Of a stretch of 64,000 bases of DNA, positions 26,717 to 35,801 are shown piece after piece. Within the stretch, counting starts at the first letter, position 1, and each line of letters opens with the position of its first letter. The stretch lies in assembly GCA_016235125.1 (NCBI GenBank), contig JACRLZ010000001.1, positions 1-64,000 on the forward strand, given 5' to 3'. The notes under the pieces are model-generated. The model was not told the origin of the DNA, ran no database searches, and saw only the letters and a list, made by a program, of their open reading frames with translations. Position numbers and translations under genes: made by a program. This stretch comes from Sphingobacteriales bacterium (GTDB taxonomy: Bacteria; Bacteroidota; Bacteroidia; Chitinophagales; Chitinophagaceae).

Positions 26717-27171
26717 ATGCCCGGAACATTTTCCCAACTTTATATTCAATATGTCTTTGCGGTCAAAGGCAGGGAAAACCTTATTCGCCCTGCATTTGAA
26801 AATGAGGTTTACAAGTACATAGCAGGAATCATATATGGCAAAGAACAAAAACCGCTTGCCGTGAACGGGATGCCTGATCATATACATGTACTGGTGGGAC
26901 TGAAACCGGCAATGAGGATCTCTGACCTTATCAGGGATATAAAAAATAATTCCTGCAATTTCATCAATGAAAAAGGTTGGCTGAAACAAAAATTCAGCTG
27001 GCAGGAGGGATATGGGGTATTTTCTTATTCAGAATCCAACTATGGGAAAGTGATTGCAAAAATCAAAAGCTGCATCATCAGAAAAGAAATTTCCGGCAGG
27101 AGTACATCTTATTGCTTAAAAAGTTTAATATTTCGTTTGAGGAAAAATATTTGTTCGAATTTTATGAATAA
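26717..27171 (+). pseudogene. IS200-like Y1 transposase (RAYT-like), frameshifted
   Basis: The first frame encodes the N-terminal part: YIQYVFAVKGRENLI, NGMPDHIHVLVGLKP with the HUH metal site, and FSYSESNYGKVIAKI with the catalytic Tyr region. The conserved C-terminus (HHQKRNFRQEYILLLKKF, then EEKYLFEFYE) is in another frame that ends at 27171. The switch, equivalent to a one-base loss, falls near 27053-27070 in an A-rich run. In the original frame the ORF continues to 27199 but the tail is nonsense. The enzyme type is a Y1 single-strand transposase with no TnpB. Hairpins follow directly, as in REP-associated tyrosine transposases. Confidence 0.8.
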
Positions 27172-27174
27172 GAG

Positions 27175-27336
27175 TTATGTCACCCCTTCGGGGTTATGAT
27201 AGATCGATATTTACATGTTATAGTAATATCATCCCTTCAGGATTTACATTATGGGCCAGAAATAACAAGCCCGAAGGGCTGGCATTTATATAATACTAAA
27301 ACACCCTGGATGAGTAACCCCGAAGGGGTGACATAA
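27175..27336. repeat. REP/REPIN-like hairpin array downstream of the Y1 transposase
   Basis: A 22-bp sequence at 27175-27196 (core CACCCCTTCGGGGTTA) is repeated as its exact reverse complement at 27315-27336. Between them lie two further CTTC/GAAG-type hairpins (ATCCCTTCAGGAT near 27231 and AGCCCGAAGGGCT near 27269). Four hairpins in about 160 bases next to a Y1 transposase is the arrangement of REP elements with their RAYT. Confidence 0.8.
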
Positions 27337-27345
27337 ACACAGATA

Positions 27346-29091
27346 ATGAACCCACTCCTGCAAATAAAAAACCTGTCTGTTGATTTCATTGCAGAATCAG
27401 GCTCAACGAATGCCCTGAAAAACATTTCCTTTTCTGTAAACCGAAACGAAATCGTGGCGCTGGTAGGGGAATCCGGCTCGGGAAAATCAGTAACATCCCT
27501 TTCCATATTGCAACTCCTCCCCTCGCCTCCTGCAAAATATAGCTCAGGTGAAATTCTATTTTCCGAAGATGGTAATGCAGTTATTGATCTTTTGAAAAGA
27601 AACCGTTATGAAATGCAGGATATCCGTGGGAACAAGATCGCTATGATCTTCCAGGAACCGATGACATCCCTGAATCCTGTTCTTACCTGCGGCGACCAGG
27701 TGACAGAAGCTATCAGGCTGCATAAAAAAGTTTCAAATAAGGAGGCAAAGCAAAAAGCAACAGAGTGGTTTGAAAAAGTGAAACTGCCTGATCCGGCCGG
27801 GATTTTCAACCGTTATCCCCATCAGCTTAGTGGAGGACAAAAGCAAAGAGTAATGATCGCTATAGCCATGTGCTGCGAGCCCTCGCTGCTTATTTGCGAT
27901 GAACCCACAACGGCTCTCGATGTTACGGTTCAAAAAACCATTTTGCAACTGATAAAAGAATTGCAGCAGCAATCAGGCATGGGAGTCATTTTCATCACAC
28001 ATGATCTTGGAGTGGTAGCTGAAATTGCTGACCGCGCCGTTGTAATGTATAATGGAGAGATAGTAGAGCAAAATACAGTAAGAGAAATTTTTCTTCATCC
28101 TCAACAACCTTACACAAAGGCACTGCTTGCCTGCCGGCCCGTGAATCATGAGAGGGGAAAGCGGCTGCCGGTAGTTAGTGATTTTTTAACTGACAGAATA
28201 TCGAATAATGAACAGGGAATAATGAATGATGACCTAAAATTTCCCGACCCGCCTGCCGGATGGACAGGTTTTCCAATTCCAAAATACCAAAACGACGTTC
28301 TTCTCTCTGCTCAAAATCTCTCCGTCTGGTTTCCGGCTAACAAAACTTTTTTTGGGAAAGCCTTATCATATACCAAAGCAGTGAATGATGTAAGTTTTGA
28401 AGTTTTTAAAGGAGAAACACTTGGACTCGTAGGGGAAAGCGGTTGCGGCAAAACAACATTAGGCAGGACGCTGCTGCGTTTGATTGAACCAACTGCTGGA
28501 AAAATTATTTACAACAACATTGATCTCACTTCCAAAAAAAGAGATGAACTACGTTCGCTGAGAAAAGATATTCAGATCATTTTCCAGGATCCTTATTCTT
28601 CTCTCAATCCAAGGATCACTATTGGCTCTGCCATTGCAGAACCAATGAAAGTGCATGGCATGGCTGCAACAGATAAACAAAGAAAAGATAAAGTAACTGA
28701 GCTGCTTGAAAAAGTGGATCTGAAGGCAGAACACTTCAACCGTTATCCACATGAATTCAGCGGCGGGCAAAGGCAGCGAATTGTTATTGCAAGAGCATTG
28801 GCCTTGAATCCCTCTTTTCTTGTTTGTGATGAATCTGTTTCTGCATTGGATGTAAGCGTACAGGCCCAGGTGCTGAACCTGTTAAACGACCTGAAAAAAG
28901 AATTTGGCTTTACCATCATCTTTATTTCTCATGACCTTTCTGTTGTCCGTTATATAAGCGACCGCATCATGGTGATGAACAAAGGAAAAATAGAAGAAAG
29001 CGGAAATGCAGATGACATCTATTTCAGCCCACAATCTTCCTGCACACAAAAACTGATCGCCTCTATTCCAAAAGGATTGATCGTAAATTAG
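27346..29091 (+). CDS. fused oligopeptide ABC transporter ATPase (DppD-DppF type)
   Basis: This 581-residue protein contains two complete ATPase domains. The first (about 1-265) has Walker A GESGSGKS, signature LSGGQKQR, and Walker [13 protein letters not shown]. The second (about 318-581) has [15 protein letters not shown], and [11 protein letters not shown]. Both carry the dipeptide/oligopeptide-type C-terminal region ([11 protein letters not shown] and [11 protein letters not shown]). It would energise peptide import with permease and binding proteins that are not encoded here. The linker (about 280-315) contains word-repeat and REP-like DNA and is probably a non-essential spacer. Confidence 0.92.
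   Translation: MNPLLQIKNLSVDFIAESGSTNALKNISFSVNRNEIVALVGESGSGKSVTSLSILQLLPSPPAKYSSGEILFSEDGNAVIDLLKRNRYEMQDIRGNKIAMIFQEPMTSLNPVLTCGDQVTEAIRLHKKVSNKEAKQKATEWFEKVKLPDPAGIFNRYPHQLSGGQKQRVMIAIAMCCEPSLLICDEPTTALDVTVQKTILQLIKELQQQSGMGVIFITHDLGVVAEIADRAVVMYNGEIVEQNTVREIFLHPQQPYTKALLACRPVNHERGKRLPVVSDFLTDRISNNEQGIMNDDLKFPDPPAGWTGFPIPKYQNDVLLSAQNLSVWFPANKTFFGKALSYTKAVNDVSFEVFKGETLGLVGESGCGKTTLGRTLLRLIEPTAGKIIYNNIDLTSKKRDELRSLRKDIQIIFQDPYSSLNPRITIGSAIAEPMKVHGMAATDKQRKDKVTELLEKVDLKAEHFNRYPHEFSGGQRQRIVIARALALNPSFLVCDESVSALDVSVQAQVLNLLNDLKKEFGFTIIFISHDLSVVRYISDRIMVMNKGKIEESGNADDIYFSPQSSCTQKLIASIPKGLIVN
28195..28268. repeat. word repeat and REP-like segment inside the ABC linker
   Basis: CGAATAATGAACAGGGAATA and AATGAATGATG words are followed by CCCGCCTGCCGGATGGACAGG, a variant of the REP core. 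They are in frame and encode the linker residues [20 protein letters not shown]. Confidence 0.5.
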
Positions 29092-29103
29092 AGCAATCTC
29101 TTA

Positions 29104-32100
29104 TCAATCGATGTAAGAAGGAGCAGTTGTCCTGTCTTCCGAATCTTCATAAAATTGTTTGGCGCTTTTCCGGCGGGAGTACAACAATTTTTTCAGCTCT
29201 TTTTGAAGCTGTTTATCCAGAGGTTCATCCGTTTCAATTTTTGTTTCGGTGAAATCTGTAAAATCATACCGGTTATATTCAGCAACCGAAAAATATGAAA
29301 AATCAAGGCCTCTGAACGGGGAGGAAACAGTATCCTCGTATTCGAATTGTTTCGGGTCTTCCGGAGTGAGGCCCACCACTGCCAGTTTCCACGAGAGATC
29401 ATCTTTCTTCAATTTGTATTTGTAGAAATAAATAAATCCCTTCTTTCCTGCATACTCAGCATGAAGCCGGTCAATGTAAACCAGTGTATCCGGCTTATCA
29501 TATGATGTTTGATCCATCAGTGCACTTCGTCCAAGGTCGAGATGATTGTTGAAAGCAGCCGGGAATCTATCAGCTTTTTTAATTTTTTTAAGATCGGTCA
29601 GCAATTCATACCTGTAATCTTCCAATCCGGCAAAATAAGTGAGTAAAGTATCGGGAAAAGATTTCTCATGCTGCAAAAGCAAAAGCATAGTATTGTACTT
29701 AAGCCTTTTGTCATTCGATCCCAGCATTTGCCGGATCAAAGGCTGAACAGCGGGACTGGATTGCCAGAAAGGCAATAAAAGGGTAGCATACAAATTGAGG
29801 TCATCATTTCCGTTATCATCCGCCTCCGCAATATCAGGATAATAGGATGGCTTTTTTTCTTCCTTACTTTCTTCTGCTTTTTCAATCGCTTTTTTCTTTT
29901 CAGCAATAGACTGTTTTTTTAGTTCCTGTTTGGCTTCGATCAGGAATTTGCTGAAATAAATGTCATAGTCCTTTGTAGTAACCAAACCACTGTCCACCAT
30001 CTTTCCCAGAAGATTCATGATGTTATTCTTATAATCATCCAGGTTCAAAAGAGGCAGCAGGTCAGGTAAAATCATTTTAGTAAGCTTCAGGCTGTCGGAT
30101 AATTCATCGAGAAAATTTCCATTATCAAAACTGTAGCTTTTCCGGCCTCTTAGGGCTGACATGGGTGGATAAATTGAATAATCAGGGGCCGAATATCCGA
30201 GCTCAAGCACTGGGGGTTCATTTGAAATAATTTCCCTGAAGCTATTATAAGCATAGGCGGTTCTGTGCTGCAACAAACTTTCCAATGCTGTGTATTGCAG
30301 CTGCACCGTATCATCTAACGCATAATACAATTCCTTTAAATAAAAGGCCGAAGTGTTTGTGCTGACATTATCCAGCTTTCTTATAAGCGATTTCTTGGTA
30401 TCAAGATATTTTTTTTCCTTCCAGCTTAAACTATTGATCGCAGCTTTCAACCGGGTAAGATCTGATGAATCCAGTTCGATCTCTGAAATATGGCTGACTG
30501 CCCGTTTATGCAAAACAGTGTCTTTACTGGCCAGGTCATCAAAAAACAATTTTGATTTTTTTTCAAAGGGATTGATGCCTTTCAATGTGTCAACCGGTGA
30601 AAATGTTTCAAAAAAATTTGTAAGAAAAGCGCTGGGTTTTGTCAGGGTGTCAATCTGTGTACCGATAGCGAAGCCGATTCCATCTTTATAAAATGCTTTT
30701 GTCCACAATGCCCGGCTGCTTCCGGAATCGGTTACTATCGCCTCCCATACTTTTATTTTATTGGGCAACTCTGTTTTTCTTTTCAGCTTAAATATCCAGC
30801 TGCTGTCAGCAAAGAAGGAGGTTTCATTGTCTTTATCCAGCGCAGCGCTGTCCTTAGTGTAATAATACCTGTGCATCCGGGAAAAAGAAACATATATTTT
30901 TTCACCCGTCGTGTCATTGCTTATCACTTTGTTCCGGTAAGCTCCTGCTTCCAGCAGATCATTTTCTTTTTCTTCTTCGCTATCATCGCCGGTAAAATAA
31001 CCAAACCGGGGCAGGTCGAGTTTTATTTTTTTATCTTCCGGGAATACCGGAGTATTTACTGAAAAATAAAGGGAGGTGTCTTTTTGCTGCTTTGAATTTC
31101 CATATACAAATGGTCTTATCTCGAATGAATTCAGGAAATTACTCATTGCTGCTGTTTCTTTTTTGCCATGGGCTACCAGTGTATAATAATGAGGCCCCTG
31201 TATTATGAACCGTGTGCAATAAACAGAACCATTTTTGTCTTTGAACTTACAGTCCAATGCCGGGTATCCTTTATAAGTTGTCTGCTTTCTCAGTAATTGT
31301 GTGTCGATAAATTCGGAAGCCATAAAACTTTCATTCATCAGGCCCAGGTCAAATGTATCTTCCTCCACAAAATGATAGTTATGAATATCTGTCCGGATCA
31401 CCCGGTAATGATTCCCTTCTGATTTATCTTCGGCATCATAGATCCGGCTTCCATCGTTGCCGGTATAAGGTTCATGCGGCATATCTATAGCGAAGCCTCC
31501 ATAAGCCGGGGAGTATTTTTTCCATGCCGTTGCGGCGGGGTCATTTCCGTTTTTATACTCTTTAAAAACAATACTGCCGAAAAATTTCTTTGCCTCATCC
31601 CCGTTTTTTACATAATCGCCATTGCCGCTCATCTTGAAAAAGATAACTTCAAAGGGTGTGATGAAAATATTGTATCGCTGCAAATCACCCCGCCGGGTGC
31701 GGTTTACAATATCAAAACCACCGTAACCATTCCGGCTGATATTGGTTTTGGAAATTATTTTACCGGGTACATTCTCATATAGCAAACTGTCAATGACTCT
31801 TGCTACATCAACTGTTGTGTGTCCCCACATCCATGCATTGGTCATGATACGGGTTACCATATAATAACTGCCATTCGACATATCAGCATATTGCTTCTGC
31901 TCCAATGCAGCATCTTCGCCAAACTTGTAGAATTTGCCGGGGATATCCACTCTAAAAAAACCGTCATCGGCAGATTCGGTATGAAATATTACCGGCACTC
32001 TCAGCTTATCAATAAGTTCCTTATCCCGGCTGTCTCTTTCACCCATTTTTACCGGGCGCAGCTTATATCCTTTTTTGCGCAGCATTTCTATAACCCCTCT

Positions 32101-32943
32101 GTCACCGGGAAGATGGGCAGCGCCTACACCCACAAATAACCGGCTACCTGATTTTATAATGGAATCCATGGAAGCTGCCTGTATCTCATTTCTCCGGTAT
32201 AAAAATTTTTCATCAAATGCAGGGGAAAAACTGTTGTACTTGTTTATTGAATCAAGCAGGTCAAGATTTCCGTTGCGGTATGCCTCCTGCAGTTTATCTG
32301 CTGAATATTCATCAGCACCATCATAACTTCTTTCTTTTTTATTTTTATCCTTTGCAGCATCTTTGTACGCCTCGGCCATCAGTTTCATACTTTCACCATA
32401 ATTCTCCACCCCGGTAACCTTCTTGCCCCATTTTTTGCCGCATTGAAATATGTACATATCCAGGTAAGTGTCTTCTTCAAAATCGCTTGCTTCATTTCCA
32501 TAGCTCCGGTAAAGAAGATTATTAATGGTGGATGGATTACTGAAAAGCGACCGCTCCACCTTGCTATGATATTTGTAAAACTTAAGTGTATTAATACTCA
32601 AATAATCATTGGGCGTCGACATATAGTTACCATACATGCCTTCATCGAAACTGTATCCACTTCCTGAAAGATCATATTTGCTCATATCTTCCTGCCATGT
32701 TTCGGGGTTTGTCTCTAATGCCACGATATCAGCATTGCGGATAGCTATGTAAAAAGAATCGGGCAGGTGAAATGCCAGCTTGCTGCTGACATGCATGGTG
32801 CCGATGAGGTAGGATGGCTTTTTCAAACCATTGCCGCTTATTTCCCATAGCAGGCTGGGATATTTTTTGTCTTTGATCTTTGGCTGTGCCTGGAGAGAAA
32901 AAAAACAAATCAATGAGATAAGGAATAAAAAACTTTGCTTCAT
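29104..32943 (-). CDS. giant TraB/GumN-family exported protein
   Basis: The start is ATG 32943 (MKQSFLFLISLICFFSLQAQ, signal peptide); the longer frame to 33021 has no export signal. The product is about 1279 residues. The first 300 match TraB/GumN: SLLWEISGNGLKKPSYLIGTMH, VALETNPETW, and LFVGVGAAHLPGDRGVIEMLRKKGY. The remaining 950 or so residues are not recognised by eye. They are beta-rich in the middle and helical toward the end, with a Lys/Glu coiled coil (KQSIAEKKKAIEKAEESKEEKK). TraB/GumN proteins are usually 280-350 residues, so this is an unusual fusion or expansion. Cell location is probably periplasm or surface. Confidence 0.82.
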   Translation of the reverse strand: MKQSFLFLISLICFFSLQAQPKIKDKKYPSLLWEISGNGLKKPSYLIGTMHVSSKLAFHLPDSFYIAIRNADIVALETNPETWQEDMSKYDLSGSGYSFDEGMYGNYMSTPNDYLSINTLKFYKYHSKVERSLFSNPSTINNLLYRSYGNEASDFEEDTYLDMYIFQCGKKWGKKVTGVENYGESMKLMAEAYKDAAKDKNKKERSYDGADEYSADKLQEAYRNGNLDLLDSINKYNSFSPAFDEKFLYRRNEIQAASMDSIIKSGSRLFVGVGAAHLPGDRGVIEMLRKKGYKLRPVKMGERDSRDKELIDKLRVPVIFHTESADDGFFRVDIPGKFYKFGEDAALEQKQYADMSNGSYYMVTRIMTNAWMWGHTTVDVARVIDSLLYENVPGKIISKTNISRNGYGGFDIVNRTRRGDLQRYNIFITPFEVIFFKMSGNGDYVKNGDEAKKFFGSIVFKEYKNGNDPAATAWKKYSPAYGGFAIDMPHEPYTGNDGSRIYDAEDKSEGNHYRVIRTDIHNYHFVEEDTFDLGLMNESFMASEFIDTQLLRKQTTYKGYPALDCKFKDKNGSVYCTRFIIQGPHYYTLVAHGKKETAAMSNFLNSFEIRPFVYGNSKQQKDTSLYFSVNTPVFPEDKKIKLDLPRFGYFTGDDSEEEKENDLLEAGAYRNKVISNDTTGEKIYVSFSRMHRYYYTKDSAALDKDNETSFFADSSWIFKLKRKTELPNKIKVWEAIVTDSGSSRALWTKAFYKDGIGFAIGTQIDTLTKPSAFLTNFFETFSPVDTLKGINPFEKKSKLFFDDLASKDTVLHKRAVSHISEIELDSSDLTRLKAAINSLSWKEKKYLDTKKSLIRKLDNVSTNTSAFYLKELYYALDDTVQLQYTALESLLQHRTAYAYNSFREIISNEPPVLELGYSAPDYSIYPPMSALRGRKSYSFDNGNFLDELSDSLKLTKMILPDLLPLLNLDDYKNNIMNLLGKMVDSGLVTTKDYDIYFSKFLIEAKQELKKQSIAEKKKAIEKAEESKEEKKPSYYPDIAEADDNGNDDLNLYATLLLPFWQSSPAVQPLIRQMLGSNDKRLKYNTMLLLLQHEKSFPDTLLTYFAGLEDYRYELLTDLKKIKKADRFPAAFNNHLDLGRSALMDQTSYDKPDTLVYIDRLHAEYAGKKGFIYFYKYKLKKDDLSWKLAVVGLTPEDPKQFEYEDTVSSPFRGLDFSYFSVAEYNRYDFTDFTETKIETDEPLDKQLQKELKKLLYSRRKSAKQFYEDSEDRTTAPSYID

Positions 32944-33132
32944 AAAGGTTGGTGTCCGTGTGGTTGGGTAATAGCTTTTGCCGGATGTAAATGTAAGATG
33001 CAGTACTGCAATGATAACCATAAAATTATTTTGAATGCCAGCATATTACAAGCTGAAGTGCGCCCCAAAGCCTCCGTAACCGGAAAGTGGAAAGAATCTG
33101 AAAATAAAACGGGAATTTGAGGATGATTAATT

Positions 33133-33140
33133 TACCTTTG
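33133..33140 (+). promoter_or_regulatory. queA -7 promoter box
   Basis: TACCTTTG matches TAnnTTTG exactly and lies about 120 bases before the queA ATG, leaving a long 5' leader. Confidence 0.55.
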
Positions 33141-33147
33141 CGGCCTT

Positions 33148-33258
33148 TAAATCAGTCGTTTGACCCAACCCGGCGCCGTAAGGCCGGATAAGGAACAAGT
33201 TCTGTAGGGCCAGTCGCCCGGTTTGCGTCATGAGACTTATTCAGTAAAACCCTACATA
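33148..33258 (+). ncRNA. structured 5' leader of queA, class unknown
   Basis: The leader folds by eye: AACC-C-GGCG (from about 33170) pairs with CGCC-C-GGTT (to about 33222), with GAC/GTC outside. Inside, GGCC pairs with GGCC around GAAC-AA-GTTC, with an asymmetric internal loop GGATAAG / TGTAG. A cis-regulatory RNA is plausible for a queuosine gene, but I do not see preQ1-I, II or III signatures, so no class is assigned. Confidence 0.4.
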
Positions 33259-33261
33259 CTC

Positions 33262-34311
33262 ATGAAGCTTTCACAATTCCGTTTCGACCTTCCGCTTAAC
33301 CTTATTGCCCAAACACCCACCAAAAGAAGAGAAGATGCCCGCATGATGGTGGTGCACCGGCATACAGGTGAAATTGAGAACAAACATTTCAGGGACATCA
33401 TTGATTATTTTAATGACAAGGATTGTTTTGTGGTAAACAACACCAAGGTATTCCCTGCCCGCATGTATGGCCGCAAGGAAAAGACCGGCGCCAAGATCGA
33501 AGTGTTCCTGCTCCGTGAACTGAACAGACCCAACCGCCTGTGGGATGTTATCGTTGATCCCGCAAGAAAGATCCGTGTAGGCAATAAACTCTATTTCGGC
33601 GAACAGGAAGACCTGGTGGCAGAAGTAATAGACAACACTACCAGCCGTGGCCGCACTATCCGGTTCCTTTGGGAAGGCAGCGAAGAAGATTTCAGGGCGC
33701 AATTGGAAAAGCTGGGAGAAACACCACTGCCCAAATACATTAAAAGAAAGCCTGACGAAGAAGATAAGGAAAGATATCAAACCGTTTACGCCAAACATGA
33801 GGGAGCTGTGGCCGCACCTACTGCCGGCCTTCATTTCAGTAAAGAATTGATCAAAAGATTAGAGATAAAAGGTATCCGCTTTGCAGAAGTGACATTGCAT
33901 ACCGGACTTGGCACCTTTCGCCCGATTGAAGTAGAAGACCTGAGTAAACATAAAATGGACGCCGAATATTATCATATTGATGAAACTGCCTGCAAAATTG
34001 TGAACCGGGCCAAAGAATACGGACACCGCATCTGCTCTGTCGGCACCACCACTATGCGGGCAATGGAGTCTTCTTTTACCGCACAGAAATTATTAAAACC
34101 ATCTGAAGGCTGGACCAATACTTTTATTCATCCGCCTTATGATTTTAATATTGCTGACTCATTGGTTACGAATTTCCATTTACCCAAAACAAGTTTATTG
34201 ATAATGACCTGTGCATTTGCCGGCTATGAACTGGCCATGGAAGCTTATAAAAAAGCTATAAAAGATAAGTACAGGTTCTTCAGCTATGGGGATGCGTTGC
34301 TGATTGTTTAG
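33262..34311 (+). CDS. queA: S-adenosylmethionine:tRNA ribosyltransferase-isomerase
   Basis: The start is ATG 33262 ([19 protein letters not shown]), the conserved family N-terminus; the upstream frame runs into the leader. The 349-residue enzyme transfers and isomerises the ribosyl part of SAM to 7-aminomethyl-7-deazaguanine in tRNA, giving epoxyqueuosine. Signatures are [43 protein letters not shown], and [13 protein letters not shown]. The gene appears monocistronic and ends in a strong terminator shared with the convergent lysC. Confidence 0.95.
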   Translation: MKLSQFRFDLPLNLIAQTPTKRREDARMMVVHRHTGEIENKHFRDIIDYFNDKDCFVVNNTKVFPARMYGRKEKTGAKIEVFLLRELNRPNRLWDVIVDPARKIRVGNKLYFGEQEDLVAEVIDNTTSRGRTIRFLWEGSEEDFRAQLEKLGETPLPKYIKRKPDEEDKERYQTVYAKHEGAVAAPTAGLHFSKELIKRLEIKGIRFAEVTLHTGLGTFRPIEVEDLSKHKMDAEYYHIDETACKIVNRAKEYGHRICSVGTTTMRAMESSFTAQKLLKPSEGWTNTFIHPPYDFNIADSLVTNFHLPKTSLLIMTCAFAGYELAMEAYKKAIKDKYRFFSYGDALLIV

Positions 34312-34345
34312 AACCAGGACAATTAAGATTAAAAAGGATTATAAG

Positions 34346-34387
34346 GAAATTAGGAGGCCTTCCGCCACAGCGGAGGGCTTCTTTTTT
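34346..34387. terminator. terminator between queA and lysC
   Basis: GGCCTTCCGC (from about 34352) pairs with GCGGAGGGCT, followed by TTCTTTTTT on the plus strand. It lies between convergent genes and may serve both. Confidence 0.75.
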
Positions 34388-35705
34388 ACAATCCAAACAT
34401 TCCTTTATTCAATTGTTGTAATATCTGATTTTTATATTCCGCAGGAACCAGTAAGGAAATATTGTGAGGGCTTCCGCCATAAGATACCATACGAACAGGA
34501 ATGTTCATTATGGAGCCGAATAATTTTTTCACCATTGCTTCAGTTTTGGAGATTTCATTACCCACCACAGAAATGATGACCTGGTTTTTGTCAACCTCAA
34601 TAGTTCCGAAAGGTTCCAGTTCCTTCAGTATCTCTTTCAGATGTGTGGAATTATCAATCGTCAGTGAAACGGCTACCTCTGAAGTAGTAATCATATCAAT
34701 CGGTGTCCGGTATTTTTCAAACACTTCAAATATCTTTCTAAGGAAACCATAGGCCAGCAACATCCGGCTGCTCTTGATGCGGATAGCAATGATATTATCT
34801 TTTGCTGCTACCGCTTTTACTCCCACACTTCCTGCTTTCTCAGTGATCAATGTTCCCCTCGCTTTTGGCTGCATCGTGTTAAGCAGCTTCACCGGTATCT
34901 TATATTGCTGCGCAGGCCAGATGGATGCAGGATGCAAAATTTTTGCACCGAAGTAAGCTAACTCAGCTGCCTCTTCAAAACTCATCTGCTCGATGGGTAC
35001 TGTTTTCTTCACAATCCTTGGATCATTATTATGCATGCCGTCAATATCCGTCCATATCTCACACACAGAAGCATTAATGGCTGCGGCGATCAGTGAAGCG
35101 GAATAGTCACTTCCACCTCTTTTTAAATTATCTACCTCACCACGGGAATTTTTACAGATATAACCCTGTGTAACAAATATTTTTTTTGCTTTATGCTGTT
35201 TAAGCAATTGGCTCAGCTTTACTTTAATGCTTCCGATCTGCGGCTCATCGTAATGATCAATACTCATGAACTCGAGTGCAGGAAGCAAAGCATGCTCAAT
35301 ACCCTGCTCCTCCAGGTAAACACAGAACAATTTGGTGGAAAGCAATTCTCCCTGCGCCAGTATGTCTTTGTTCAACGATTCGCTGAAAGAGATTTTGAGA
35401 ATGATATTGAGAAACTCAAAATGCTCTGCCACGATGGCTTTTGCCTTGTCAACCGCTTTCTTATCCTTTACAAGGTCTTTGATAAAAGCATGGTAGTGCT
35501 TTTCTAATTTATCTATAGCCAGCTTGGCAGCATGACGGTCGCCTTTGGCAATAAGTTCACCAATTTCAACCAATGCATTGGTAGTACCTGATAAAGCAGA
35601 TAGTACAACGATCACCGGTTCTGTTTCTTTGCTCACCAGTGATACGATGTGATGCATTCTTTCCGGCTTACCAACACTGGTACCTCCAAACTTCATTACT
35701 TTCAT
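34386..35705 (-). CDS. lysC: aspartate kinase
   Basis: This 439-residue enzyme phosphorylates aspartate, the first step to lysine, threonine and methionine. The catalytic domain begins MKVMKFGGTSVG and contains LKRGGSDYSASLIAAAI and the WTDIDGMHNNDPRI region. The C-terminal part has two ACT-like regulatory segments (IDMITTSEVAVSLTID, ISVVGNEISKTEAM). It is monofunctional with no homoserine dehydrogenase fusion. An exact -7 box and a long imperfect palindrome lie upstream. Confidence 0.94.
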   Translation of the reverse strand: MKVMKFGGTSVGKPERMHHIVSLVSKETEPVIVVLSALSGTTNALVEIGELIAKGDRHAAKLAIDKLEKHYHAFIKDLVKDKKAVDKAKAIVAEHFEFLNIILKISFSESLNKDILAQGELLSTKLFCVYLEEQGIEHALLPALEFMSIDHYDEPQIGSIKVKLSQLLKQHKAKKIFVTQGYICKNSRGEVDNLKRGGSDYSASLIAAAINASVCEIWTDIDGMHNNDPRIVKKTVPIEQMSFEEAAELAYFGAKILHPASIWPAQQYKIPVKLLNTMQPKARGTLITEKAGSVGVKAVAAKDNIIAIRIKSSRMLLAYGFLRKIFEVFEKYRTPIDMITTSEVAVSLTIDNSTHLKEILKELEPFGTIEVDKNQVIISVVGNEISKTEAMVKKLFGSIMNIPVRMVSYGGSPHNISLLVPAEYKNQILQQLNKGMFGL

Positions 35706-35753
35706 GCCCTTACCCCTAAAGGGGATTTATATGTTACTAATTTAAAAGAGCCG

Positions 35754-35761
35754 CAAAGATA
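35754..35761 (-). promoter_or_regulatory. lysC -7 promoter box
   Basis: The minus strand reads TATCTTTG, an exact TAnnTTTG match, about 49 bases before the lysC ATG. Confidence 0.5.
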
Positions 35762-35765
35762 GTAG

Positions 35766-35800
35766 TACAATTTTGGAGTCAGACTCCAATTTTGTACCAT
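35766..35800. promoter_or_regulatory. 16-bp imperfect palindrome upstream of lysC
   Basis: GTACAATTTTGGAGTC and GACTCCAATTTTGTAC flank a central A, with two mismatched pairs in the middle of the arms. It lies between the -7 box of lysC and the stop codon of the Ldh-family gene, where the -33 region and an operator would be expected. It lacks the GC-rich stem plus T-run of a terminator. Confidence 0.45.
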
Positions 35801-35801
35801 T

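Noticed and set aside
33148..33258. preQ1 or SAM riboswitch before queA
   Set aside because: Signature sequences of the described classes were looked for and not found; it is kept only as an unclassified structured leader.
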